A stretch of DNA of 7,916 bases from Oscillospiraceae bacterium. Its GTDB lineage: Bacteria; Bacillota; Clostridia; Oscillospirales; Oscillospiraceae. Position numbers and translations under genes: made by a program. Location: contig JAFSFK010000025.1 of NCBI GenBank assembly GCA_017435245.1, positions 1-7,916 on the forward strand, given 5' to 3'. Shown piece by piece: positions 1-6,382 of this stretch (position 1 is the first letter of the stretch; each line of letters starts with the position of its first letter). The notes below the pieces were generated by a model. It searched no databases. It was not told the DNA's origin and saw only the letters and a program-made list of their open reading frames with translations.

Positions 1-1029
1 CCCGACGCAGGTGTTGCGGTTCTGAACGGTGTTGCTCTGGCAGCCGGTTCTATTTTGAAGGATGGTCCCATCGGCATCGTTGCCGCCTCCGGCAGCGGCG
101 CACAGGAAGTTGGCTGCATCATCGAAAAGTGCGGCTATGGCGTCAGCAACCTCATCGGTACCGGCGGCCGTGACCTGTACCCCCAGATCGGCGGTATCAC
201 CATGATCGAGGGCATCCGCCGTATGGAAAATGACCCCAACACCAAGGTCATCGTGCTGGTTTCCAAGCTGGCTGACCTGGGTGTGATGGACAAGGTTTTA
301 AATGTAGCAGACAATTGCAAAAAGAGCGTAGTTGTGGTATTCTTAGGTAGTAACGAAGACCTGTTCGTAAATCACAAGGTACACGCCACCTTCAGCTTGG
401 AAGAATGCGCTTTGAAGGCAGTAGAGCTGGCAGGCGGCAATGTGTCCGGCTTCGGTATGACCGACGGTGAGATCGCTCAGCTGGCTAAGGATTCCGTTTC
501 CAAGCTGGCAAAGGATAAGAAGTTCTTCCGTGGTCTGTACTGCGGCGGAACCTTTACCGAGGAAGCTTTGCAGTACTTCAGCGCTCACAACAAGGATGTA
601 ACCCTGTACTCCAACCTCAGTAACCGCTACTGTGTGAAGCTGGAAGATTCCGAGGTCAGCCAGGGTCACGCAATTCTGGACTTGGGTGCCGAGGACTTCA
701 CCGCAAAAGCACCCCACCCTGTATTTGATCCCAGCCTGCGTCTTTGCCGTCTGCGCAAGGAGCTGGAGGATCCCGAAGTGGGTGTTGTGCTGCTGGACTT
801 CATCACCGGTCCCGGCGTTGCCGCAGACCCCATCACCGCTTTTGCTGAGGAATGTGCTAAGCATCCTGAGATCGTATTTATTTCCACCATCTGCGGCTCC
901 TACGAGGATCCTCAGAATGTGGTGGAAAAGGAAAAGCTGCTGAAGGACGCAGGTGTCATCGTGGTCAAGAGCAACTACCAGAGCGCAAAGCTTGCCAGCG
1001 CTATGATGAACGAACTGGATCGGAGGTAA
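1..1029 (+). CDS. fdrA: FdrA-family protein (succinyl-CoA synthetase-like; AllF homologue), 5' truncated by window edge
   Basis: The reading frame is open from base 1 (in-frame residues PDAGVAVLNG precede the first possible start, a TTG at 55), so the 342 visible residues are the C-terminal part of a longer protein. E. coli FdrA has about 555 residues, so roughly 200 residues with the N-terminal CoA-binding-type domain lie outside. Counting from window codon 1, I see a SGSGAQE loop (30-36), GTGGRDL (53-59) and IGG (63-65), the family's ligase-type nucleotide/phosphate loop region. Further on are CGGTFTEEA (about 180-188), GHAILDLG (222-229) and APHPVFDPSLR (237-247), all typical of FdrA. In E. 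coli, FdrA/AllF with AllG and AllH forms oxamate carbamoyltransferase (oxalurate plus phosphate giving oxamate and carbamoyl phosphate). The same partner families follow here, so a cytoplasmic complex is inferred; the substrate is not proven. The stop TAA overlaps the ribosome binding site of the next gene. Confidence 0.88.
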   Translation, partial: PDAGVAVLNGVALAAGSILKDGPIGIVAASGSGAQEVGCIIEKCGYGVSNLIGTGGRDLYPQIGGITMIEGIRRMENDPNTKVIVLVSKLADLGVMDKVLNVADNCKKSVVVVFLGSNEDLFVNHKVHATFSLEECALKAVELAGGNVSGFGMTDGEIAQLAKDSVSKLAKDKKFFRGLYCGGTFTEEALQYFSAHNKDVTLYSNLSNRYCVKLEDSEVSQGHAILDLGAEDFTAKAPHPVFDPSLRLCRLRKELEDPEVGVVLLDFITGPGVAADPITAFAEECAKHPEIVFISTICGSYEDPQNVVEKEKLLKDAGVIVVKSNYQSAKLASAMMNELDRR

Positions 1030-1034
1030 TTACA

Positions 1035-2441
1035 ATGGGCGAAATGAAGATCGTGAATTTGGGCATCTCCTCTTTTTATGATGCTCTGGTAAACCAGGAC
1101 TGCAAGGTAGCACAGATCGACTGGCATCCTCCCGTAAAGCTCAGCGAGGAAGTACAGGAATGGTTGAAGGAAACCACCACCGGCGAGCTGGCTGCCAAGA
1201 TCGACGAGGCAAACGAAGCCGCTGCCGATATGGTCATCCAGGCAGACCCCGTGTGGGTGGATGTACGTCCTGCCGGCGAAGTCATTAAAGGTCTGGACGA
1301 CTACACCGTGACCCACTCCGGTCCTCCCATTTCCTTTGAGGATATGGTAATGCTCCACCAGCGGGGCATGGTCTCCGCTTGTCTGTTTGAAGGCTGGGCA
1401 AAGACCGAGGAAGAGGCTCTGGAGCTGATCCACAGCGGCAAGATCAAGATGATCTCCGCTCTGGACACCAACACCGTGGGTGCCGGTACCGGCATCATCA
1501 CCAAGAGCGTTGCCATGATCGTCATCAAGGACCGCAACAACGGCAAGGTGGCAGCCACCTTCCCTGCCGAGGGTATCGTCCACCAGGGCGGCTTCTGTGG
1601 CTGGGGTCTGTACTCCGAGGGCATTGCTGAAAACCTGCGCCATATGGCAAAATACCTGCTGCCCCCCATGGCCGAGTGTGCCAAGAATATGGGCGGCGTT
1701 CCCATTAAGCCCATTCTGGCAGAGAGCATGGTCATGGGCGACGAAAACCACACCCGACAGTCTGCTGCCGACCTGCTGTTCGAGCATCAGATCGTGATGG
1801 ATATGCTGAAGGTGGATATGCCTAAGGATCAGATCATGGCAAGCCTGCAGTATATCGTGGAGACCCCCCGTTTCTTCCACTGCTTCGGTCAGGGCGCAAG
1901 CCGTGCCGCACAGCTGGGCAACGTGGGCAGAGAGTACTCTACCGTCGTAACTGCGGTCTGCGGCAACGGCGTGGAGTTCGGTATCAAGGTTGCCGCTCTG
2001 GGCGACCAGTGGTTCACCGCTCCCGCTCCCATGATGGAGGGCAAGTACACTTCCTCTAAGTACACCATTGACGATCAGATCCCCTGGTGCGGCGACAGCT
2101 GCGTGGTGGAATGCGCAGGCTTGGGCGGTCTTGCCGCTGCGGCATCTCCCATTGTGTGCAACCTGCGTGGTATGAAGCTGAAGGATGCCATCGCCCAGAC
2201 CCGGGAGATGGAGCGCATCTGCGTCAAGAAAAACTACAATTACCCCATCCCTAATATGGACTTCGACTTCCTGCCTGTTGGCATCGACATTCGTAAAGTA
2301 CTGCAGACCGGCATCAGCCCGGTGATCCACGGCGGTATGTTCAACAAGGAAGGCGGCCTGATCGGCGCCGGTATGGCACGGATCCCCATGGAGTGCTTTG
2401 AAAAGGCAATGGCAGCCTTCGTAAAAAAATACGGAGCTTAA
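1035..2441 (+). CDS. ylbE: DUF1116 family protein (YlbE/AllG-like), putative subunit of an FdrA-type transcarbamylase complex
   Basis: This 468-residue cytoplasmic protein has the DUF1116 pattern along its length. It shows an N-terminal KIVNLG...QIDWHPP segment (5-33), VDVRPAGEVIKGLDD (75-89), HSGPPISFEDM (94-104), LFEGWA (117-122), MGDENHTR (234-241), CGDSCVVECAGLGG (352-365) and GAGMARIPMECF (445-455). The start is ATG 1035: a GGAGG at 1022-1026 lies 8 nt upstream and overlaps the end of the FdrA gene, which supports translational coupling. The ATG at 1044 is possible but less well spaced. The E. coli homologue YlbE (AllG) works with FdrA and YlbF in oxamate carbamoyltransferase. That role is inferred here from family and operon position. 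Two spots look divergent from the family as I remember it: SALDTNTVGAGTG (141-153), where many members are His-rich, and three cysteines (C352, C356, C360) inside the conserved GDS...AGxGG motif. Confidence 0.9.
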   Translation: MGEMKIVNLGISSFYDALVNQDCKVAQIDWHPPVKLSEEVQEWLKETTTGELAAKIDEANEAAADMVIQADPVWVDVRPAGEVIKGLDDYTVTHSGPPISFEDMVMLHQRGMVSACLFEGWAKTEEEALELIHSGKIKMISALDTNTVGAGTGIITKSVAMIVIKDRNNGKVAATFPAEGIVHQGGFCGWGLYSEGIAENLRHMAKYLLPPMAECAKNMGGVPIKPILAESMVMGDENHTRQSAADLLFEHQIVMDMLKVDMPKDQIMASLQYIVETPRFFHCFGQGASRAAQLGNVGREYSTVVTAVCGNGVEFGIKVAALGDQWFTAPAPMMEGKYTSSKYTIDDQIPWCGDSCVVECAGLGGLAAAASPIVCNLRGMKLKDAIAQTREMERICVKKNYNYPIPNMDFDFLPVGIDIRKVLQTGISPVIHGGMFNKEGGLIGAGMARIPMECFEKAMAAFVKKYGA

Positions 2442-2443
2442 TT

Positions 2444-3631
2444 ATGGATAAAATTTTCATTATGAATCTGGGTACCACCAGCTTCAAGTTCAAATTCTAT
2501 GCCTTTGAAGGCGAGAATTGCGATGTGCTGGCTACCGGTGAGCTGGAGAGTGTTGGCGCAGCTATGAGCCACTACGAGATCTCCTATCCCGACGGCCGCA
2601 CCATTGTGGACGACACTCCCATCGCTGACCACGGCGCAGCCTTTGCCCACTGCTTTGCCATTTTGCAGCGGGACGGCATTATCCGGGATCTGGACGAAAT
2701 GAGCGCTGTGGGCTACAAGGCTGTCCACGGCGGCAACCTGTCCGGCACCTGCCTGGTAGACGATGCACTGATCGCAGAAATGGAGCGGGTGACCCCCCTG
2801 GCACCTGCCCACAACCCCATCTACTTAAACGCTATGAAGGATATCCGCAAGCGGTTCCCCGGGCTCATTCAGGTTGCCCGTTTTGAGACCAGCTTCCACG
2901 GCAGTATCCCTGAAAAGCGGGTCACCTACGGCGTACCTTATCAGTGGAAGGAAGAACTGGGTATCCGCCGTTACGGCTTCCACGGTTCCAGCCATCAGTA
3001 CATTTCCCAGACGGTTGCCAGGCTGCAGCCCGGCGCAAGACGGATCATTAACTGCCACTTAGGCGGCTCCTCCTCCATCTGCGCTGTTCTGGACGGAAAA
3101 AGTGTTGCAACCTCTATGGGTGCAACCTTGCAGTCGGGTCTATTCAACAATAACCGGGTAGGCGATTTTGAGCCCTTCTGCCTGAAGCCCATTATGGAGC
3201 ATTACGGCTATACTCTGGATGAGACCCTGAACATCCTGTCCAAGAAATCCGGTCTTCTGGGTCTGAGCGGCGTCAGCAACGACCTGCGGCTGGTTATGGA
3301 AGCCGCCGATGCCGGCAACAAAAATGCCCAGCTGGCAGTGGACACGCTGTGCGACAACATCCTGGGCTACATCGGCATGTATGCCGCTTACCTCAACGGT
3401 CTGGATGCCCTGGTATTCACCGGCGGTATCGGCACCAACAGCGATGTGCTGCGTAAGAAGGTTTGCGAAAACCTGAGCTATCTGGGACTTGAGCTGGATG
3501 AAGAAAAGAATGCCCAGCGTGGCGACGGCATCATCAGCACCGATACCAGTAAGGTGACGGTATGGCGTCTTAAGACGGACGAAGAATCTGTTGTTGCCGG
3601 CTGCGTCCGGGAATTTCTGAACGCACAGTAA
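2444..3631 (+). CDS. Divergent acetate-kinase-family (ASKHA fold) acyl- or carbamoyl-phosphate kinase
   Basis: This 395-residue protein matches acetate kinase (AckA, about 400 residues) end to end. It has the N-terminal phosphate loop IMNLGTTSFKF (6-16), KAVHGG (92-97), LAPAHNP (119-125), FETSFHGSIP (147-156), RYGFHGSSH (176-184), NCHLGGSSS (203-211), NRVGD (237-241), SGLLGLSGVSNDLR (269-282), FTGGIGTNS (325-333) and the C-terminal TDEE (378-381). Aligned by eye to Methanosarcina AckA, it keeps N7 (N8), S12 (S13), K14 (K15), F179, H180, R241 (R238) and E384 (E380 or E381). It changes R91 to K92, L122 to A122, D148 to E148 and P232 to L229. The altered residues line the acetate pocket or active site, so acetate is probably not the natural substrate. 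In E. coli the equivalent operon ends with an unrelated carbamate kinase, so this enzyme may make ATP from carbamoyl phosphate or another acyl phosphate; that is inference. GGAG at 2433-2436, 7 nt upstream, supports ATG 2444. Confidence 0.85.
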   Translation: MDKIFIMNLGTTSFKFKFYAFEGENCDVLATGELESVGAAMSHYEISYPDGRTIVDDTPIADHGAAFAHCFAILQRDGIIRDLDEMSAVGYKAVHGGNLSGTCLVDDALIAEMERVTPLAPAHNPIYLNAMKDIRKRFPGLIQVARFETSFHGSIPEKRVTYGVPYQWKEELGIRRYGFHGSSHQYISQTVARLQPGARRIINCHLGGSSSICAVLDGKSVATSMGATLQSGLFNNNRVGDFEPFCLKPIMEHYGYTLDETLNILSKKSGLLGLSGVSNDLRLVMEAADAGNKNAQLAVDTLCDNILGYIGMYAAYLNGLDALVFTGGIGTNSDVLRKKVCENLSYLGLELDEEKNAQRGDGIISTDTSKVTVWRLKTDEESVVAGCVREFLNAQ

Positions 3632-4464
3632 TGGAGCGGATAACAGGCTGCGCCCCGGAGCATATCTGCACCCTTTTCCGGGACGGCTGCACAGGCACTG
3701 TGGAAATGGTCAATTCCCGGGGCATTTATCTGCAGATCGGAAGCCACCATATTTTGCTGTGCCACAGCGGCTTCGGCACCGTTCCCAACGGTGTGGCGGT
3801 GGACGGATGGGATAAACTATACCCTCTGCTTTCCGTCGGTCAGCCGCTACAGGCAGAACAGGACCTGTTGTTCTTTTCTTCCGTCTGCCTGGCGCTGCAG
3901 CTTAAAAACGTCCCCAAGGATATCCGCATCTGTTTCCCTGATAAAAAAGCACTACATGCCGGAATCGGTCGTTTGCTTGCAGGAGCAAAGCCAACCGGAC
4001 TTTCCTCTCTGGTCTACCCTCTGTTTTCAGGACAATCACCGGAAATGAATCTATACTGCAAAATGGCACTTCCCTGCGTGCGGACTTTGCTGCAGGCTTT
4101 GAAGGAAGAAAATGCAGATGATATCTTTCTGTCTGTGGAGTCGCTTCTAGGCTTGGGCCCCGGGCTCACCCCCTCGGGAGATGACCTGCTCAGCGGTATT
4201 TTATACGCTCTGCGCCATAGTCCCCTAAGGGACAGTTTGGCGTGTAACGCACTGACAACGGCAGTTCGGGAGCTTGCCGGAGAAAGAACATCCGCTGTCA
4301 GCGCCGATTATCTGATGGCCGTTTCCGAGGATGCTCCCTTTGACCGTATGGCCGCTGCCTGGGCAGATCCTGCCGCCAGTGCTGCTGATCTTATGGAAAT
4401 CGGCAGCAATTCCGGCACAGAAATGCTGCTGGGTCTTCTATGCGCAGGCACACTTTTAAACTAA
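3631..4464 (+). CDS. ylbF: DUF2877 family protein (YlbF/AllH-like)
   Basis: This 277-residue soluble protein carries the DUF2877 hallmarks: LLGLGPGLTPSGDD (172-185), a serine/threonine-containing ERTSAVSADYL segment (218-228) and IGSNSGTEMLLGLL (257-270). E. coli YlbF (AllH) is the third component of oxamate carbamoyltransferase together with FdrA and YlbE, so the same role in a cytoplasmic complex is inferred. Its ATG overlaps the kinase stop codon by one base (TAATG at 3629-3633), and no strong Shine-Dalgarno sequence is seen just upstream. It is therefore probably translated by re-initiation after the kinase, which would keep the two products in proportion. By eye it uses more rare leucine and A/T-ending codons (TTA, CTA) than the three genes before it. 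It is the last gene of the operon; a hairpin starts 10 nt after the stop. Confidence 0.88.
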   Translation: MERITGCAPEHICTLFRDGCTGTVEMVNSRGIYLQIGSHHILLCHSGFGTVPNGVAVDGWDKLYPLLSVGQPLQAEQDLLFFSSVCLALQLKNVPKDIRICFPDKKALHAGIGRLLAGAKPTGLSSLVYPLFSGQSPEMNLYCKMALPCVRTLLQALKEENADDIFLSVESLLGLGPGLTPSGDDLLSGILYALRHSPLRDSLACNALTTAVRELAGERTSAVSADYLMAVSEDAPFDRMAAAWADPAASAADLMEIGSNSGTEMLLGLLCAGTLLN

Positions 4465-4467
4465 CAC

Positions 4468-4497
4468 AAAAAACAGATCCGGCACAAGCCGGATCTG
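4468..4497 (-). terminator. Rho-independent terminator of the AraC-family gene, between convergent genes
   Basis: A perfect 9-bp stem, CAGATCCGG (4474-4482) and CCGGATCTG (4489-4497), encloses a 6-nt loop. Read on the minus strand the stem is followed directly by six T residues (complement of the A-run 4468-4473), the classic intrinsic terminator, 15 nt after the AraC stop codon. On the plus strand the same hairpin lies 10 nt past the DUF2877 stop but lacks a T-run after it. It may still slow or stop plus-strand transcripts, but that is less certain. Confidence 0.78.
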
Positions 4498-4511
4498 TAT
4501 CCAAATCATTC

Positions 4512-5354
4512 TTATAGTGCGCCGTTTTTACGGCACTGGGCAGGCGTGATCCCGGTGGCTTTTTTAAAGAAGCCCGAAAAATGGGATGCTGAATGAAAAC
4601 CCAGATTTACAGCGATCTCGCTGACAGGCTGCTGGGTGGTTACCAAAAGTCCGGTCGCAAGGGTCAGCCGCCGCTGCAATACATATTGGTGCAGGCTCAT
4701 CCCCGTACTGCCCAAAATCAGCCGGTTCAGGTAATTGGGGTTGTAACCCATAGCTTCCCCCAGCTCCCGATTGGTAATATTTCTGGAAATGTTGGCATCG
4801 ATGTATTGCTGCAGCTGCCCCATCACATTCTGCAATTCCCTACTTCCCTGTCGGGCACGGACGATCTCAAATAGAGCATCTTTGAAAAGGGTAGAGATCT
4901 TGCCCCTAAAAAAAGCGTGTTTGTTCCGAAATTCCAGAAGAATATTCTGCAGGATCGGTTCTATAAAAAACGCTTTCTCCAGATATAACGGCACATTCAA
5001 TTCCGGTACATCGGAAAAGGCCACCATTTCGTGAGAAAGTTCCGGGCAGAATTCATCAGCAGGACAGGGTGGCAAAAATTCCACACGGCTACTGTAATCC
5101 TGGGTGAAGTCAAAATCCAACACCGCCAAATTGACACTCTGTGCCGGGCGGATGCAGTACCTGATGCCGGGCTGAAACAGTACTGCACAGCCGTGGTACA
5201 GGCGGTAAGTACTGCCTTCCATTTCCAGCTCCGCCTCTCCCTTGAGGGCGTAGAGCAAACGGCAGTCATAGGTTTTGGACGGGCCTCGCTGCCCAGTAAA
5301 ATGCAGTTCACCCGCAAAGCGGATCCAGGGAGTGCAGTGGATCAGTTCCATCAT
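4512..5354 (-). CDS. AraC-family transcriptional regulator with N-terminal cupin-like sensor domain
   Basis: This 280-residue DNA-binding protein has the usual AraC size and layout. The N-terminal part (about 10-100) has the beta-rich cupin-like pattern YALKGEAELEMEGSTYRLYHG...LFQPG of sugar-sensing members. The C-terminal part (about 175-275) has two helix-turn-helix units: TNRELGEAMGYNPNYLNRLI (194-213) and VSEIAVNLGFHSASHFSGFF (244-263), followed by KKATGITPAQ. The start is set at ATG 5354: a strong GGAGG (5364-5360) lies 5 nt upstream. The ATG at 5351 is also possible. The in-frame GTG at 5360 overlaps the Shine-Dalgarno itself and is rejected. The gene is divergent from the aldose epimerase gene with only about 50 bp between, so it probably controls itself and the epimerase, and perhaps the sugar-acid genes beyond. 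It is convergent with the FdrA-type operon, so control of that operon is less likely. The ligand is unknown. Confidence 0.9.
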   Translation of the reverse strand: MMELIHCTPWIRFAGELHFTGQRGPSKTYDCRLLYALKGEAELEMEGSTYRLYHGCAVLFQPGIRYCIRPAQSVNLAVLDFDFTQDYSSRVEFLPPCPADEFCPELSHEMVAFSDVPELNVPLYLEKAFFIEPILQNILLEFRNKHAFFRGKISTLFKDALFEIVRARQGSRELQNVMGQLQQYIDANISRNITNRELGEAMGYNPNYLNRLILGSTGMSLHQYVLQRRLTLATGLLVTTQQPVSEIAVNLGFHSASHFSGFFKKATGITPAQCRKNGAL

Positions 5355-5357
5355 CTT

Positions 5358-5365
5358 CACCTCCC
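5358..5365 (-). promoter_or_regulatory. Ribosome binding site that fixes the AraC gene start
   Basis: Read on the minus strand this is GGGAGGTG, an almost perfect Shine-Dalgarno sequence. It ends 3 nt before ATG 5354, and its GGAGG core leaves 5 nt to that start. The upstream in-frame GTG (5360-5358) is part of the site and so cannot be the start. Confidence 0.7.
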
Positions 5366-5404
5366 TTATATAGTAGCATAATTGCAGGAAAAAAGGAAGT
5401 ATGC
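5366..5404. promoter_or_regulatory. Short divergent control region (AraC gene / epimerase gene)
   Basis: This AT-rich stretch separates two divergent genes and must hold start signals for both, or at least for the regulator. On the plus strand, CATAAT (5377-5382) and TATAGT (5369-5374) resemble -10 boxes, but no convincing -35 is seen. A short inverted pair, GCATA (5376-5380) and TATGC (5400-5404), could be half-sites for a regulator but is only 5 bp per arm. The epimerase ribosome binding site AGGAAG (5394-5399) lies inside the region. Exact promoters are not resolved. Confidence 0.35.
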
Positions 5405-5407
5405 GAT

Positions 5408-6283
5408 ATGTATCAAATCAAAAATAACAACCTATCTGTTTGCGTATCCAATGTAGGTGCGCAGCTGACCAGTCTTTACAGCACGGTCACAGAAATGGAA
5501 TATCTCTGGCAGCCCGGCTATGAGACCTGGGCGCACAGCTCTATGCTGCTGTTTCCCAATCCCGGGCGGATCGCCCATGACCGGGTCATCATCGGCGGCA
5601 AGGTCTACCCTGCCACCATGCACGGCTTTGCCGACAATATGCCCTTTGACCTCATAGAACACAAGGAAAACAAGCTGATCCTGGAGCTGAAGGACAGCGA
5701 TTACACACGCAAATATTTCCCCTACGCATTCCGCTTGCAGGTGGAGTTTATTCTGCAGGGAGATATGCTGATCCAGAATTTCCGGGTCATCAATGATGAT
5801 GACAAGCCGGTCTATTACTGTCTGGGCGCACACCCCGGCTTCTACTGCCCTCTGGTTCTGGGAGAAAAGGCAGAGGATTACACCCTCACCTTTGACCGGC
5901 CTCAGAAGCTGGATAAGATGGAGCTGGAGGAAAACACCCGTCTGCTGACCGGCAACAAGACCCCTTATCTGCAGAACGAGACAACTGTCCCTCTTCACGA
6001 TCATTTCTTTGACAACGGCCCGATGGTCTTTGAGGGAATGGACGCAGGCAGCATCACGCTGCGTTCCGGCACTTCCGGCCGGTTTGTGGAAATGGGCATT
6101 CAGGGCTTCCCCCACCTTTGTCTGTGGGGTGCACCTACAAGAATGTCTCTCATCGCCATAGAGCCTTGGATCGGTACCTCCGACCGGGTAGACACAGATC
6201 ATGTCTGGGAGCATAAGCCCGGCATTCAGGTAGTTCAGCCGGGAGAAACAAATATCCATACACTTACATTCCGAGTAGGATAA
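5408..6283 (+). CDS. Aldose 1-epimerase family protein (LacX-like mutarotase)
   Basis: This 291-residue cytoplasmic protein fits the LacX-like branch of aldose 1-epimerases, which interconvert alpha and beta anomers of sugars. The motif LFPNPGR (48-54) corresponds to the substrate-binding arginine region. MHGFA (71-75) and GAHPGF (140-145) supply the two active-site histidines (H72, H142), and AIEPW (250-254) supplies the probable catalytic glutamate (E252). The start is ATG 5408 with AGGAAG at 5394-5399, 8 nt upstream. There is no signal peptide or membrane segment. The true sugar cannot be read from the sequence; its neighbours, a KDPG-type aldolase and a ketodeoxygluconate kinase, suggest a sugar acid or the sugar from which it is released. 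A 99-bp gap with its own promoter separates it from the aldolase, so it may form a single-gene unit, with read-through possible because no clear terminator follows it. Confidence 0.86.
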   Translation: MYQIKNNNLSVCVSNVGAQLTSLYSTVTEMEYLWQPGYETWAHSSMLLFPNPGRIAHDRVIIGGKVYPATMHGFADNMPFDLIEHKENKLILELKDSDYTRKYFPYAFRLQVEFILQGDMLIQNFRVINDDDKPVYYCLGAHPGFYCPLVLGEKAEDYTLTFDRPQKLDKMELEENTRLLTGNKTPYLQNETTVPLHDHFFDNGPMVFEGMDAGSITLRSGTSGRFVEMGIQGFPHLCLWGAPTRMSLIAIEPWIGTSDRVDTDHVWEHKPGIQVVQPGETNIHTLTFRVG

Positions 6284-6316
6284 AAATCACGGAGAACAAA
6301 CGCAGCAACCTTTGGC

Positions 6317-6344
6317 TTGCGAATAACCGAAAATACAATATAAT
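6317..6344 (+). promoter_or_regulatory. Sigma-70/SigA-type promoter of the aldolase-kinase operon
   Basis: A perfect -10 box TATAAT (6339-6344) is preceded by TTGCGA (6317-6322, four of six matches to TTGACA) with a 16-bp spacer. Transcription would start near 6351, giving a leader of about 30 nt with the AGGAGG site at 6372-6377. CGCA (6301-6304) and TGCG (6318-6321) form a weak inverted pair that touches the -35 box and might belong to an operator; support for that is slight. Confidence 0.62.
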
Positions 6345-6382
6345 CGAAATGACAAAGTTCGTCCGTTAAACAGGAGGATATT

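Noticed and set aside
55..57. TTG as the start of the first gene.
   Set aside because: The frame is open to base 1 with family-like sequence before the TTG, and the known family has about 200 more residues at the N-terminus. The gene is cut by the window edge.
292..430. A patch in the FdrA-like gene with more A/T-ending codons (GTA, TTA, GCA) than its surroundings.
   Set aside because: It is short and the protein stays in frame with family-like sequence; ordinary codon variation explains it as well as recombination does.
975..2330. A 451-codon open frame on the minus strand, opposite the DUF1116 gene.
   Set aside because: Its product is His/Gly/Gln-rich with no recognisable motif, it lies fully opposite a gene with clear family motifs and a good ribosome binding site, and such long antisense frames are common opposite GC-rich codon-biased genes.
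5432..6259. A 275-codon minus-strand frame opposite the epimerase gene.
   Set aside because: The plus strand encodes conserved active-site motifs of aldose epimerases; the antisense product has no family features.
6301..6321. An imperfect hairpin after the epimerase gene (CGCA...CC / GG...TGCG) as a terminator.
   Set aside because: The stem is interrupted by mismatches and has no T-run after it; it overlaps the -35 box of the next promoter, so at most it is part of an operator.
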